Notes under the pieces: generated by a model
Databases searched by the model: none
Seen by the model: the letters and a program-made list of their open reading frames with translations, nothing else
Told to the model about the DNA's origin: nothing
Shown: piece after piece, positions 33,542 to 43,415 of the stretch
Layout: every line of letters starts with the position of its first letter
How positions within the stretch are numbered: the stretch's first letter is position 1
NCBI RefSeq assembly: GCF_000734965.1
Contig: NZ_JMTB01000113.1
Span: 1 to 64,000 of the forward strand
Direction: 5' to 3'
Source: Trabulsiella guamensis ATCC 49490
GTDB taxonomy: Bacteria; Pseudomonadota; Gammaproteobacteria; Enterobacterales; Enterobacteriaceae
Length of the DNA: 64,000 nt
Position numbers and translations under genes: made by a program

Positions 33542-34552
33542 ATGAAACGAGAACTTGCCATCGAATTTTCACGCGTCACCGAAGCCGCTGCGCTGGCGGG
33601 CTATAAGTGGCTGGGTCGTGGTGATAAAAACACGGCGGACGGTGCGGCGGTCAACGCCATGCGCATCATGCTGAACCAGGTCAATATCGACGGCACCATC
33701 GTGATTGGCGAAGGTGAGATCGACGAAGCTCCCATGCTCTATATCGGCGAGAAAGTCGGTACCGGTAAAGGCGACGCAGTCGATATCGCCGTTGATCCGA
33801 TTGAAGGTACCCGTATGACCGCGATGGGTCAGGCCAACGCGCTGGCGGTGCTGGCGGTTGGGGATAAAGGCACCTTCCTCAACGCGCCTGATATGTATAT
33901 GGAAAAGTTGATCGTCGGCCCTGGCGCGAAAGGCGTTATCGACCTTAATCTGCCGCTGGCGAATAACCTGCGTAACGTCGCCGCTGCACTCAATAAGCCG
34001 CTCAGTGAGCTTACCGTGACCATTCTGGCAAAACCCCGCCATGACGCGGTTATTGCGCATATGCAACAGCTTGGCGTACGCGTTTTTGCTATTCCTGACG
34101 GTGATGTTGCCGCCTCTATTCTCACCTGTATGCCGGACAGTGAAGTGGACGTACTGTATGGCATCGGCGGCGCGCCGGAAGGCGTGGTCTCTGCTGCAGT
34201 GATCCGCGCACTCGACGGCGATATGCACGGCCGCCTGCTGCCTCGTCATGAGGTAAAAGGCGATAACGACGAAAACCGTCGGATCGGTGAAAACGAGCTG
34301 GCGCGTTGTAAAGCGATGGGGATCGCCGCGAATCAGGTATTGCAACTGAGCGATATGGCGCGCAACGACAACGTGATTTTCTCCGCTACCGGCATCACCA
34401 AAGGTGATCTTCTGGACGGTATCAGCCGTAAGGGCAATATCGCCACCACTGAAACCCTGCTCATCCGTGGGAAATCACGCACCATACGCCGCATTCAGTC
34501 CATTCATTATCTTGACCGTAAAGACCCGGACGTGCAGCGCCATATCCTGTAA
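33542..34552 (+). CDS. glpX: Class II fructose-1,6-bisphosphatase
   Basis: GlpX hydrolyses fructose-1,6-bisphosphate to fructose-6-phosphate, the gluconeogenic step. It has 336 residues. Metal-binding motifs of the class are GEGEIDEAPMLYIG and DPIEGTRMTAMGQANA (near residue 85), followed by GGAPEGVVSAAVIRAL. In E. coli it is the third gene of glpFKX; here glpF and glpK are absent upstream and recG stands in their place, so glpX must use a new or read-through promoter, or one within the 49-bp gap. Confidence 0.97.
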   Translation: MKRELAIEFSRVTEAAALAGYKWLGRGDKNTADGAAVNAMRIMLNQVNIDGTIVIGEGEIDEAPMLYIGEKVGTGKGDAVDIAVDPIEGTRMTAMGQANALAVLAVGDKGTFLNAPDMYMEKLIVGPGAKGVIDLNLPLANNLRNVAAALNKPLSELTVTILAKPRHDAVIAHMQQLGVRVFAIPDGDVAASILTCMPDSEVDVLYGIGGAPEGVVSAAVIRALDGDMHGRLLPRHEVKGDNDENRRIGENELARCKAMGIAANQVLQLSDMARNDNVIFSATGITKGDLLDGISRKGNIATTETLLIRGKSRTIRRIQSIHYLDRKDPDVQRHIL

Positions 34553-34571
34553 CCCATTTGTCTGATTGAGC

Positions 34572-34595
34572 TTTCCGGCCCTGCGGGGCTGGAAA
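34572..34595 (+). terminator. Hairpin between glpX and fpr
   Basis: A stem of about ten pairs (TTTCCGGCCC / GGGCTGGAAA with one G.T pair and a short loop) follows glpX by 20 bp. No T-tract follows on the plus strand, so attenuation rather than full termination is possible. Confidence 0.45.
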
Positions 34596-34647
34596 TCTGC
34601 GCGCTGAGTGACGAAGATAAGGTATCGCATCAGAACAGGAGAAGATT

Positions 34648-35394
34648 ATGGCGGACTGGGTTACTGGCAAAGTGGCGAAGGTGGAGTACTGGACCGATGC
34701 ACTGTTTAGTCTTACCGTCCATGCGCCTGTTCAGCCATTCACCGCCGGGCAGTTCACCAAACTGGGGCTGGAGATCGACGGCGAACGCGTCCAGCGTGCC
34801 TACTCCTATGTTAATGCGCCCGCCAACCCGGATCTTGAGTTTTATCTCGTCACCGTCCCCGATGGCAAACTGAGCCCGCGCCTGGCGGCCCTGAAGCCTG
34901 GCGATGACATCCAGTTGGTCAGCGAAGCCGCAGGATTCTTTGTGCTCAACGAAGTACCCGACTGCGAAACGCTGTGGATGCTGGCAACCGGTACCGCCCT
35001 TGGCCCGTATCTTTCTATTTTGCAGGACGGCAACGATCTCGATCGCTTTAAAAACCTGGTGCTGGTTCATGCGGTACGTTACGCCGCGGATTTAAGCTAT
35101 CTGCCGCTAATGCTCGAACTGCAAAAGCGCTATGAAGGGAAGTTGCGGATCCAGACGGTGGTGAGTCGCGAAACGCTGTCCGGATCGCTGACCGGGCGCA
35201 TTCCGGCACTGATTGAAAGCGGTCAACTGGAAGCGGCGACTGGCCTGCCGATGACAGCCGAGACCAGCCACGTGATGCTGTGCGGGAACCCGCAAATGGT
35301 GCGCGATACCCAGCAATTACTGAAAGATACCCGGCAAATGACCAAACATCTGCGTCGCCGACCGGGTCATATGACCGCCGAACACTACTGGTGA
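34648..35394 (+). CDS. fpr: Ferredoxin/flavodoxin-NADP+ reductase
   Basis: This FAD enzyme passes electrons between NADPH and flavodoxin or ferredoxin for radical enzymes and oxidative-stress repair. It has 248 residues. The FAD motif is RAYSYVNAP, followed by the nucleotide-binding MLATGTALGPYLS and the carboxy end ending in HYW. In E. coli it is SoxS-activated; I did not identify a soxbox. Its stop directly abuts that of the convergent yiiR. Confidence 0.97.
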   Translation: MADWVTGKVAKVEYWTDALFSLTVHAPVQPFTAGQFTKLGLEIDGERVQRAYSYVNAPANPDLEFYLVTVPDGKLSPRLAALKPGDDIQLVSEAAGFFVLNEVPDCETLWMLATGTALGPYLSILQDGNDLDRFKNLVLVHAVRYAADLSYLPLMLELQKRYEGKLRIQTVVSRETLSGSLTGRIPALIESGQLEAATGLPMTAETSHVMLCGNPQMVRDTQQLLKDTRQMTKHLRRRPGHMTAEHYW

Positions 35395-35814
35395 TCAGCG
35401 GTATTTCACATCCTGCGTCTCTTTACCGTATTTATTCTCGCCCTGGGTGCCCACAAACGCGCCCAGGTCAATCAGCATCATCACAATAATCAGCGTCGGA
35501 ATAAAACGGCCCACGCCCCACTGCCAGACGCCAGGCAGCATGACCCAGTTCCCGGCAAGCAGCATCCACGCAAGGATCATCAGCAACGCCCAGAGCCCGG
35601 ATTTCCCGCGATCATGCAGCCGTTTGACGGTAACGGCCGCCGTCGGCCATAACAGGCAGACAAGGGCGAACGCCGCGGTTTGCAGGCTCAGCCAGTTGCT
35701 ACCCGCAAGGGTAAACAGCACTATCATCGCCAGGATCCAGATGCCTATCCAGATCCAAAAATCGCGGCGCCCGATACGCCCCTTAATTGAAAAAAGCCAC
35801 TGCTGTAGGGTCAT
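35395..35814 (-). CDS. yiiR: DUF805 membrane protein YiiR
   Basis: This 139-residue inner-membrane protein opens with the DUF805 motif KGRIGRRDFWIWIGI and has about four hydrophobic segments, with AVTVKRLHDRGKSGLWAL between segments two and three. Function is unknown. It is convergent with fpr with no spacer and divergent from yiiQ. Confidence 0.88.
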   Translation of the reverse strand: MTLQQWLFSIKGRIGRRDFWIWIGIWILAMIVLFTLAGSNWLSLQTAAFALVCLLWPTAAVTVKRLHDRGKSGLWALLMILAWMLLAGNWVMLPGVWQWGVGRFIPTLIIVMMLIDLGAFVGTQGENKYGKETQDVKYR

Positions 35815-35925
35815 TTCCCATTCCTTATTCTCATCGTGGCGCGTAGTTTACCCTGGTAACGTCTCTTTTTGACAAGCCGGGCGCTTCCCGTTTTAATCGT
35901 CAGCAAAGGATCCGAGGATGGTAAG

Positions 35926-36525
35926 ATGAAAAAGTGGATATCGCTGTGTTTGTTAACGCTTGCCGTCACACTGGCAAGCTATCGCGTATTGTCGGCCGAA
36001 GCGCCGGCAATCACGACGGCACCGTACCTGTTGCCAGGTGCGCCCACGTTCGATCTCTCCATCAGTCAGTTCCGGGAAAAATTTAACACTGACAATCCCA
36101 CCCTCGCGCTTAACGAATTTCGCGCCATTGGCGGCAGCCGCGACCAGCTCAACCTCACCCGCGCCGCCACGAAAATTAACGAAAACCTGTACGCCTCTAC
36201 CGCTCTTGAGCGCGGTACGCTGAAAATAAAGTCCATGCAGGTTACCTGGCTGCCCATTCAGGGGCCAGAAAAGAAGGCTGCCAGAGATAAAGCGCTGGAA
36301 TACATGGCCGCCCTCATCCGCACCTTTACCCCGACGCTGACGAAACCACAAAGTCTGCAAAAGTTGCAAAAACTGCTGACGCTCGGTAAAGGCAAGCACT
36401 ACTACGCCGCCGCGGAAGGCGCGATTCGCTATGTGGTGGCAGATAACGGTGAAAAAGGGCTGACCTTCGCTGTTGAACCGATTAAGCTGGCGCTATCTGA
36501 GACCCTCGAGAACAACAATAAATGA
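35926..36525 (+). CDS. yiiQ: DUF1454 periplasmic protein YiiQ
   Basis: This 199-residue protein of unknown function has a clear signal peptide (KKWISLCLLTLAVTLASYRV, cleavage likely near VLSA), so it is probably periplasmic. The start at 35926 fits GAGG upstream and the family length. It precedes tpiA, as in E. coli. Confidence 0.88.
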   Translation: MKKWISLCLLTLAVTLASYRVLSAEAPAITTAPYLLPGAPTFDLSISQFREKFNTDNPTLALNEFRAIGGSRDQLNLTRAATKINENLYASTALERGTLKIKSMQVTWLPIQGPEKKAARDKALEYMAALIRTFTPTLTKPQSLQKLQKLLTLGKGKHYYAAAEGAIRYVVADNGEKGLTFAVEPIKLALSETLENNNK

Positions 36526-36634
36526 TAAAAAGCAAAGCCATCGGGGCCATCAATCTCTATACTGTTTCACAGACCATGCTGCCCTGAGGGGCGGCCATAT
36601 TCCTTAATTCGCTTTTGTAGCGTGGAGAATTGAA

Positions 36635-37402
36635 ATGCGACATCCTTTAGTGATGGGTAACTGGAAACTGAACGGCAGCCGCCACATGGTTAACGAGCTG
36701 ATTGCGAACCTGCGTAAAGAGCTGGCAGGCGTGACTGGCTGTGACGTAGCTATCGCTCCGCCGGAAATGTACCTTGATCTGGCGAAACAAGCCGCTGCGG
36801 GTAGCCACATCATCCTTGGCGCGCAGAACGTTGACGTTAACCTGTCCGGCGCATTCACCGGTGAAACCTCCGCTGAAATGCTGAAAGATATCGGCGCGAA
36901 ATACATCATCATCGGCCACTCTGAGCGTCGCACCTACCACAAAGAATCCGACGAGTTCGTCGCCAAAAAATTTGCTGTACTGAAAGAGCAGGGTCTGACC
37001 CCGGTATTGTGCATCGGTGAAACCGAAGCAGAAAACGAAGCGGGCAAAACCGAAGAAGTGTGCGCACGCCAGATTGACGCCGTACTGAAAACGCAGGGCG
37101 CTTCCGCTTTTGAAGGCGCGGTTATCGCTTACGAACCTGTCTGGGCGATCGGTACCGGCAAATCTGCCACTCCGGCGCAGGCGCAGGCCGTGCATAAATT
37201 CATCCGTGACCACATTGCGAAAGCTGACGCGAAAATCGCTCAGCAGGTCATCATCCAGTACGGCGGTTCTGTTAACGCGTCTAACGCGGCAGAACTGTTC
37301 ACTCAGCCGGACATCGACGGCGCGCTGGTTGGCGGCGCATCCCTGAAAGCAGACGCTTTCGCGGTGATTGTTAAAGCAGCAGAAGCGGCAAAACAGGCGT
37401 AA
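36635..37402 (+). CDS. tpiA: Triosephosphate isomerase
   Basis: TpiA interconverts dihydroxyacetone phosphate and glyceraldehyde-3-phosphate. It has 255 residues. Catalytic residues are K11 (MGNWKLNGS), the histidine in [10 protein letters not shown] and the glutamate in [16 protein letters not shown]; the phosphate-gripping [11 protein letters not shown] is intact. Codon use is highly biased, as expected for an abundant enzyme. Confidence 0.98.
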   Translation: MRHPLVMGNWKLNGSRHMVNELIANLRKELAGVTGCDVAIAPPEMYLDLAKQAAAGSHIILGAQNVDVNLSGAFTGETSAEMLKDIGAKYIIIGHSERRTYHKESDEFVAKKFAVLKEQGLTPVLCIGETEAENEAGKTEEVCARQIDAVLKTQGASAFEGAVIAYEPVWAIGTGKSATPAQAQAVHKFIRDHIAKADAKIAQQVIIQYGGSVNASNAAELFTQPDIDGALVGGASLKADAFAVIVKAAEAAKQA

Positions 37403-37411
37403 TGCTGATGT

Positions 37412-37437
37412 GGCGGGTGGCGCTTCGCTTACCCGCC
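37412..37437. terminator. Hairpin between convergent tpiA and the SLC13 gene
   Basis: A perfect 7-bp stem GGCGGGT / ACCCGCC with a 12-base loop starts 9 bp after the tpiA stop. There is no T-tract in either direction, so it may protect the 3' ends rather than terminate. Confidence 0.4.
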
Positions 37438-37448
37438 CAACAAAACCA

Positions 37449-38750
37449 CTACAACTGACCCAACACCCTGAACCACAGATAATCCAGCGGCAGCAGTATC
37501 AGATAGCTCGCTAACGCCAGCGCCACGCACAACAACATTCCCGCCCGCGCAGGTACTTTCCCTAACCCCATCGCCACGACAATCGGCGACGCCTGATAAG
37601 GCAGCAGCGGTGTGGAATATCCCAGCACCTGAATCATGATCACGCTTAACAGCGGGAACCCGGTGGCATCGGAAAAGCTCTGCGCAAACGTCGTATACAG
37701 CGCTGGTACGCCGTTAGCAGTCATGATGAAGTTCAGCGCCGTGGTGATCCCGGTCAACGCCAGAAAGCTGACGAACGGGCGTTGCGGGTCAAGCGGCATC
37801 ACCTTCAACAGCGCACCGCCCACCGCATCGCCAATACCGGTTTGTGTAACGATAATGGCAAGGCCGAGGATCCCGGCAACGTAAATGCAGGTGCGAATAT
37901 TCACGCCAGTCGAGAACTCTTCCCCGCTGATAAATCCGATGCGCGGCAAGAGCGTCACACAGGCGGCGGCAAGCCCGGTCCATGCGGGGCCAATGCCATG
38001 CCAGCTCTCGGTGACCCACAGGGTCAGCACCACTGTGAGCATCCAGGCCAGCCGCTTTTCGTCTGCGCTCATCGGTGGCGGTGGCGTCAGCTCGCGCGGT
38101 GCATGCGGCTTGCCCGGGAACAGCCAGCAAATCAGGCCTATCAGGATCATGCCTTTCAGCCACCCCAGCACGGGCGTATGCAGCAACAGATAAGGTACGT
38201 AGTTGAGATGAATGCCGTAGGAGCCTTCCGCCGCCCCGCTCATCACCAGATTCGGCACGTTTGCCGGCAGAATGGTGGCTGAAAGCTGGAAGGTACCGAA
38301 ACCGACCGCCAGCGCCAGCCCGTACCAGGCACGGGTGTTTTCATGGATACCGGCGCGGGCCGCCATGGCCGCCACTACCGGCATTAACAACGCAATGCGG
38401 CCCATATTCGACGGCATGACAAACGCCAGCGCATAACTGAGCAAGACCACGCTCGCCACCATTTGCAGCCAGGAGTCGGTCAGCCGCGCTGACAGCGCAC
38501 GCGCCGCACGGTCAGCCAGCCCGGTCTTACGAATGGCAATGCCTAAAACAAATCCGCTGAACACCAGCCAGAAGGCAGAAGAGGCGAAGCCGCCGAAAAT
38601 CATCTCTGCCGGGGCGATTTTTGCCATCATCGCCACCGTAAAGAACAGCAACGCGGTGATGAATTCAGGCAATAGCGATGTCGCCCACAGCAGGATGGTG
38701 ACGCCAACTATCAGGGATGGAAGAAACAGAGGGTGTGAAAGCCAGGACAT
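37449..38750 (-). CDS. SLC13/DASS-family anion:sodium symporter
   Basis: This 433-residue inner-membrane transporter has about eleven to twelve hydrophobic segments. Substrate and ion motifs of the divalent-anion symporter family are visible: FVMPSNMGRIALLMPVV in the first half, followed by SATILPANVPN, and FIMTANGVPALYTTFAQ in the second, followed by LPYQASPIVVAMGLGK. A di- or tricarboxylate or sulfate is the likely cargo; which one cannot be told. It lies downstream of cdh on the same strand and convergent with tpiA. E. coli K-12 lacks it at this site, so it is an insertion relative to that genome. Confidence 0.85.
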   Translation of the reverse strand: MSWLSHPLFLPSLIVGVTILLWATSLLPEFITALLFFTVAMMAKIAPAEMIFGGFASSAFWLVFSGFVLGIAIRKTGLADRAARALSARLTDSWLQMVASVVLLSYALAFVMPSNMGRIALLMPVVAAMAARAGIHENTRAWYGLALAVGFGTFQLSATILPANVPNLVMSGAAEGSYGIHLNYVPYLLLHTPVLGWLKGMILIGLICWLFPGKPHAPRELTPPPPMSADEKRLAWMLTVVLTLWVTESWHGIGPAWTGLAAACVTLLPRIGFISGEEFSTGVNIRTCIYVAGILGLAIIVTQTGIGDAVGGALLKVMPLDPQRPFVSFLALTGITTALNFIMTANGVPALYTTFAQSFSDATGFPLLSVIMIQVLGYSTPLLPYQASPIVVAMGLGKVPARAGMLLCVALALASYLILLPLDYLWFRVLGQL

Positions 38751-38822
38751 GCCTGTCTCCTGTCGTTTTTTTCAGCAAGGATACGACGACAGGAGAGACA
38801 GGTAAATGCCGGTGTTAGCAGG

Positions 38823-39578
38823 TTATTGCAGAATATCGCATTGATGATCCTGAATTTCTTCCGAAGATGCCAGATTCAGCGCCAGCAAATTGCGCTCGGT
38901 GGCAAGCAACACGAAGGTACCGTCGCTCTGCTGCGCCATCGCCAGCGCAAAACGCCCCATATGGTCGCGCGCTTGCGGCACCTCTTCCGCCAGCATCAGG
39001 AACGGGCTGCGCTGCGCCAGTTCGGTTTCCGTCACCCGCCGCGCCAGATATTCATGGCCCATCAGTCCGTCCGGCAGCGGCAGCCAGCGCGTGCTGATCG
39101 ACGCCATATCGCCGTTAAGCTGGTCGCGGACGTCTTTCCGCAGACAGGAAATATGAATATGGAAATGGTTCTGCGTCCGGCCGATACGCGAGTTGATCGC
39201 CAGCGAGACGGCTTCGTCCGGCACCGGCGCGCCGTGACGCTTACTCAGCATGCTACGCCCCTGCCACGCCTGCCAGAAAAAGTTCGGCGTGCGTGGATCG
39301 AGCAGCAACGGGCTTTCGGTGCCGTTAATGCGGTACGTTGGCATCAACAGATACTGCAACGGGCCGTTGCGATCCTTGAACAGAACATAGCCACCCTGCA
39401 GATTCACCTCGTCACAGGGCGCGGTCGGCTGCTGCTGTTGCGCTTTGGGCACACATTCGCCTAACACCTTGTCACGCAGCACATCGGGGTTACCGGAATG
39501 CAGCCAGAACCAGCCGCCAGCGATGACAGCCACTACGATAATCAGCAGCACCAGCAATATACGTCGTATTCTTCTCAT
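38823..39578 (-). CDS. cdh: CDP-diacylglycerol pyrophosphatase
   Basis: Cdh hydrolyses CDP-diacylglycerol to phosphatidate and CMP. It has 251 residues, as in E. coli. An N-terminal membrane anchor ([20 protein letters not shown]) precedes a HIT-like domain with the catalytic histidines in [11 protein letters not shown] near residue 145. The start at 39578 gives the basic MRRIRR leader. It follows sbp on the same strand, with a terminator between them. Confidence 0.95.
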   Translation of the reverse strand: MRRIRRILLVLLIIVVAVIAGGWFWLHSGNPDVLRDKVLGECVPKAQQQQPTAPCDEVNLQGGYVLFKDRNGPLQYLLMPTYRINGTESPLLLDPRTPNFFWQAWQGRSMLSKRHGAPVPDEAVSLAINSRIGRTQNHFHIHISCLRKDVRDQLNGDMASISTRWLPLPDGLMGHEYLARRVTETELAQRSPFLMLAEEVPQARDHMGRFALAMAQQSDGTFVLLATERNLLALNLASSEEIQDHQCDILQ

Positions 39579-39633
39579 TGTGCTTTCTCTGGTTGAATGC
39601 GAACCGGAAGAGTACAGCATAATGATGACCAAA

Positions 39634-39655
39634 TAAAAACGGCCCCGCAGGGCCG
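39634..39655 (-). terminator. sbp terminator
   Basis: On the minus strand a perfect CGGCCC / GGGCCG stem with a TGCG loop is followed by TTTTT-A-TTT. It lies 17 bp after the sbp stop. Confidence 0.88.
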
Positions 39656-39671
39656 CATAGTTTTTTCGTAT

Positions 39672-40661
39672 TTACCGCTTACTGATCTGGTCGAAAGTCC
39701 CGCCGTTGGAGAAGTGCTCTTTCTGCGCCTTCGTCCAGCCGCCAAACTCTTCATCAATGGTGAACAGCTTCAGTTTCGGGAATGCGCTGTCATATTTTTT
39801 CGCTATCGCTGGATCGCGTGGACGATAAAAGTTCTTCGCAGCGATCTCCTGGCCTTCCGGTGAGTAGAGATATTTCAGGTAAGCTTCCGCCACCGCCTGA
39901 GTGCCTTTTTTCTCCGCGACTTTGTCGACGACAGAAACGGTCGGCTCAGCCAGAATGGATTCGCTCGGGGTGACAATTTCAAACTTGTCTTTACCCAGCT
40001 CGTTGGTCGCCAGCAGCGCTTCGTTTTCCCAGGCAATCAGCACATCGCCGATGCCGCGTTCTACGAAGGTGTTGGTGGCGCCACGGGCGCCGGAATCCAG
40101 TACTTCCACGTTTTTAAACAGCGCTTTCACGAATTCCTGCGCTTTTGCCTGATCGCCATTGTTATGATGCAGCGCGTAACCCCAGGCCGCCAGATAGTTC
40201 CAGCGTGCGCCGCCGGAGCTTTTCGGGTTCGGAGTGATAACCGACACGCCAGGTTTAATCAAATCGTTCCAGTCGTGGATCTGTTTCGGGTTGCCTTTCC
40301 GCACGAGGAAAACGATGGTGGAGGTGTATGGCGCGGAGTTATCCGGCAGGCGCTTGATCCAGTTTTTATCGATACGGCCGCGCTCGGCAATGGCGTCAAC
40401 GTCATAGGCCAGCGCGAGGGTGACCACGTCCGCTTCGAGACCGTTGATGACCGAAGTGGCCTGTTTGCCTGACCCGCCATGCGACTGACGAATCACGACA
40501 TTATCGCCGGTTTCCTGTTTCCAGTGCGCGCTGAACGCTTTGTTGTACTGCTCGTACAGTTCCCGCGTCGGGTCATACGATACGTTTAATAACTGAATGT
40601 CCTTTGCCAGAATGCTGGTAGAGACCAGCAAAAGCGTTAACCCCAAATGCCACTTTTTCAT
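39672..40661 (-). CDS. sbp: Periplasmic sulfate-binding protein
   Basis: Sbp binds sulfate in the periplasm and feeds the CysUWA ABC transporter. It has 329 residues with a signal peptide ([16 protein letters not shown], cleavage before KDIQLL). The family block [15 protein letters not shown], the sulfate-pocket SHGGSGKQA and [16 protein letters not shown] are conserved. It is expected to be CysB-regulated. In E. coli, pfkA is upstream; here the neighbour is the yijD terminator, another order break. Confidence 0.97.
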   Translation of the reverse strand: MKKWHLGLTLLLVSTSILAKDIQLLNVSYDPTRELYEQYNKAFSAHWKQETGDNVVIRQSHGGSGKQATSVINGLEADVVTLALAYDVDAIAERGRIDKNWIKRLPDNSAPYTSTIVFLVRKGNPKQIHDWNDLIKPGVSVITPNPKSSGGARWNYLAAWGYALHHNNGDQAKAQEFVKALFKNVEVLDSGARGATNTFVERGIGDVLIAWENEALLATNELGKDKFEIVTPSESILAEPTVSVVDKVAEKKGTQAVAEAYLKYLYSPEGQEIAAKNFYRPRDPAIAKKYDSAFPKLKLFTIDEEFGGWTKAQKEHFSNGGTFDQISKR

Positions 40662-40773
40662 CGCCCGCTCTCTTTATGCTGTGTTGTGATGAAAACAGCC
40701 TGCCAGAAAGCGATCCAATGATTAAAGAATAAAAAAAGATTTGCTATAACCTGAGGGCATAAATGAGAGAAAT

Positions 40774-40802
40774 AAAACCCCCGGCAGCATCGCGGGGGTT
40801 TT
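40774..40802 (-). terminator. yijD/fabR terminator
   Basis: A perfect 10-bp stem AAAACCCCCG / CGGGGGTTTT with a 9-base loop starts 5 bp after the yijD stop. The minus strand continues TTTTATTT, and the symmetry also gives T on the other side. Confidence 0.9.
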
Positions 40803-40807
40803 CTGGA

Positions 40808-41167
40808 CTATTCGGAGATGTCGTCTTTGCGGCTGCGCAGACGGAAACCAATCCAGAACACCATCACCACGGATAGCACAGCGGGCAGGAAATTAGAGCC
40901 GATGTCGGGATACTCTGCGCGCACGACAGTGCTGTAAAGCAGCACGCCGAGGATGAAAAAAGCCGCGGCCAGACCCGGCAGGCCGACCGGCATAGTCCGG
41001 TTCTGGTAGCGTTGATGCAGGCAGTAAGCCGCCAGCAGCAGCGAGATAATCGGGAATATGGAGAAAGGTACAATGGCGCTAAAAACCGCTGAGAATGTAC
41101 CGTTGATCGATAAGCCGGCAATCAGGGCCAGCAAGAGCGTACCTTTGTCCTGCACTGACTGTTTCAT
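40808..41167 (-). CDS. yijD: Small inner-membrane protein YijD (DUF1422)
   Basis: This 119-residue membrane protein has three or four hydrophobic segments ([19 protein letters not shown] and [15 protein letters not shown] among them). Its function is unknown. Its ATG overlaps the fabR stop, so it is co-translated with the fatty-acid regulator, as in E. coli. The usual downstream neighbour trmA is absent here. Confidence 0.9.
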   Translation of the reverse strand: MKQSVQDKGTLLLALIAGLSINGTFSAVFSAIVPFSIFPIISLLLAAYCLHQRYQNRTMPVGLPGLAAAFFILGVLLYSTVVRAEYPDIGSNFLPAVLSVVMVFWIGFRLRSRKDDISE

Positions 41168-41814
41168 TACTTTTCCTTCACCTGGTCAGAATGATGTGAA
41201 CTCTTTTCCTGCTCCCGGCGATACCAGTAATACGCGCCTTTGGAGATCATCCTCAGCTGTAAAACCAGTCGCTCTTCTAATTGCCGACGCTGTTCCGCGC
41301 CAACATCCAGCGCCTCCGCGCCGGCGCTGAACACAATGGTGACCATCGCTTCAGCCTGTGCTTCGGTAAAGGCGCGCGGCATATGGTTTTCGATTTCCAG
41401 ATAATCGGCAAGTTCCGCAATAAAATGCTGAATTTCACGCGCGACGGCGGCACGAAACGCGGGGGATGTTCCGGAACGTTCACGCAACAATAAGCGGAAG
41501 GCGTTAGGGTTATTGCTAATAAACTCCATAAATGTGGAAACGGACGTGCGGATCACGCTGCCGCCTTTGGCAATGCGTTGACGCGCCTGCCGCATCAACT
41601 GGCGCAGCATCAGACCGCTCTCGTCGACCATCGTTAGCCCAAGCTCGTCCACGTCGCGAAAGTGACGATAGAAAGACGTTGGCGCAATCCCTGCCTCGCG
41701 CGCCACTTCGCGCAGGCTGAGGCTTGCGAAACTGCGCTCAGCGCTTAACTGACTAAATGCGGCTTCGACCAGCGAACGCCGGGTTTTCTCTTTTTGTTGC
41801 GCTCTTACGCCCAT
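41167..41814 (-). CDS. fabR: Fatty-acid biosynthesis repressor FabR
   Basis: This TetR-family repressor senses unsaturated/saturated acyl thioester balance and represses fabA and fabB. It has 215 residues from ATG 41814; the GTG one codon upstream is less likely. The helix-turn-helix is [19 protein letters not shown] (residues ~35-53). It is nearly identical to the E. coli sequence over its length and is divergent from sthA. Confidence 0.96.
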   Translation of the reverse strand: MGVRAQQKEKTRRSLVEAAFSQLSAERSFASLSLREVAREAGIAPTSFYRHFRDVDELGLTMVDESGLMLRQLMRQARQRIAKGGSVIRTSVSTFMEFISNNPNAFRLLLRERSGTSPAFRAAVAREIQHFIAELADYLEIENHMPRAFTEAQAEAMVTIVFSAGAEALDVGAEQRRQLEERLVLQLRMISKGAYYWYRREQEKSSHHSDQVKEK

Positions 41815-42014
41815 CACGATGTCTGAATCCTTCCAAAGGCCCTGCTGGCACTATACCAGAGAATAACGCTACGTGATTTGCACAGCTTTGTGAATGATTG
41901 TTTACGCGCTGAATGTGCTTTCGTGCGGCAAAAAAGCACAACGATAATTGGGTTATCGCGCTGATGATGTTATTATTCTGTTGCTTTTATGTATAAGAAC
42001 AGGTAAGCCTTACC

Positions 42015-43415
42015 ATGCCACACTCCTACGATTATGATGCTATTGTGATAGGTTCCGGCCCCGGCGGCGAAGGTGCTGCAATGGGTCTGGTGAAACAGGG
42101 AGCCCGTGTCGCCGTTATTGAGCGTTATCATAACGTCGGCGGCGGTTGTACCCACTGGGGCACTATCCCGTCGAAAGCGCTGCGACACGCGGTCAGCCGC
42201 ATCATCGAATTTAACCAGAACCCCCTCTACAGCGATCACACCCGACTCCTCCGCTCCTCTTTTGCCGATATCCTCAATCACGCCGACAGCGTCATTAATC
42301 AGCAAACGCAGATGCGGCAAGGTTTTTATGAGCGCAACCACTGCGAGATTTTGCAGGGCAACGCCCATTTCATAGACGAACACACCCTGGCACTGGAATG
42401 CCACGACGGCTCCGTCGAAACGGTCACCGCCGAGAAATTTGTTATCGCCTGCGGCTCGCGCCCGTACCATCCGAACGATGTCGATTTTTCACATCCGCGC
42501 ATTTATGACAGCGACTCTATCCTGTCGATGCACCACGAACCGCGCCACGTGATTATCTATGGTGCCGGGGTGATCGGCTGCGAATACGCGTCTATCTTCC
42601 GCGGAATGAGTGTTAAGGTGGATCTCATCAACACCCGCGACCGTCTGCTGGCGTTTCTCGATCAGGAGATGTCGGACTCCCTCTCTTACCACTTCTGGAA
42701 CAGCGGTGTGGTTATTCGCCACAATGAAGAGTACGAGAAAATTGAAGGGACGCATGACGGCGTCATCATGCATCTGAAGTCCGGGAAAAAACTGAAAGCC
42801 GACTGCCTGCTGTATGCTAACGGGCGCACCGGTAATACCGACTCGCTGGCGCTGGAAAACATCGGTCTGGAAGCAGACAGCCGCGGTCAGCTGAAGGTCA
42901 ACAGTATGTACCAGACTGCGCTGCCGCATATCTACGCGGTGGGCGACGTGATTGGCTACCCGAGCCTCGCTTCGGCGGCATATGATCAGGGCCGCATTGC
43001 CGCGCAGGCGATGATCAAAGGCGAAGCCACCGCGCACCTGGTGGAAGACATTCCCACCGGCATCTACACCATCCCGGAAATCAGCTCTGTCGGCAAAACC
43101 GAACAGCAACTGACGGCGATGAAAGTGCCGTACGAAGTGGGACGCGCGCAGTTTAAGCATCTGGCGCGGGCGCAAATTGTCGGTATGAACGTCGGGACGC
43201 TAAAAATACTCTTCCATCGCGAGACGAAAGAGATCCTGGGCATTCACTGCTTTGGCGAGCGCGCTGCCGAGATTATTCACATCGGCCAGGCGATTATGGA
43301 GCAGAAAGGTGGTGGCAACACCATTGAGTACTTCGTTAACACCACCTTCAACTACCCGACCATGGCGGAAGCCTATCGGGTAGCGGCGCTGAACGGCTTA
43401 AACCGCCTCTTTTAA
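42015..43415 (+). CDS. sthA: Soluble pyridine nucleotide transhydrogenase
   Basis: This cytosolic FAD enzyme (UdhA) moves reducing equivalents from NADPH to NAD+. It has 466 residues. The FAD motif is [12 protein letters not shown] and the second Rossmann motif is [14 protein letters not shown]. It belongs to the disulfide-reductase fold but has [15 protein letters not shown] where reductases have two cysteines; the second cysteine is replaced, as is normal for SthA. Its last 18 bp overlap the oxyR 3' end on the other strand. Confidence 0.97.
   Translation: MPHSYDYDAIVIGSGPGGEGAAMGLVKQGARVAVIERYHNVGGGCTHWGTIPSKALRHAVSRIIEFNQNPLYSDHTRLLRSSFADILNHADSVINQQTQMRQGFYERNHCEILQGNAHFIDEHTLALECHDGSVETVTAEKFVIACGSRPYHPNDVDFSHPRIYDSDSILSMHHEPRHVIIYGAGVIGCEYASIFRGMSVKVDLINTRDRLLAFLDQEMSDSLSYHFWNSGVVIRHNEEYEKIEGTHDGVIMHLKSGKKLKADCLLYANGRTGNTDSLALENIGLEADSRGQLKVNSMYQTALPHIYAVGDVIGYPSLASAAYDQGRIAAQAMIKGEATAHLVEDIPTGIYTIPEISSVGKTEQQLTAMKVPYEVGRAQFKHLARAQIVGMNVGTLKILFHRETKEILGIHCFGERAAEIIHIGQAIMEQKGGGNTIEYFVNTTFNYPTMAEAYRVAALNGLNRLF

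Noticed and set aside
42015-43415. sthA as a lipoamide dehydrogenase or glutathione reductase
   Set aside because: The second cysteine of the redox pair is replaced ([12 protein letters not shown]), which is typical of the soluble transhydrogenase.
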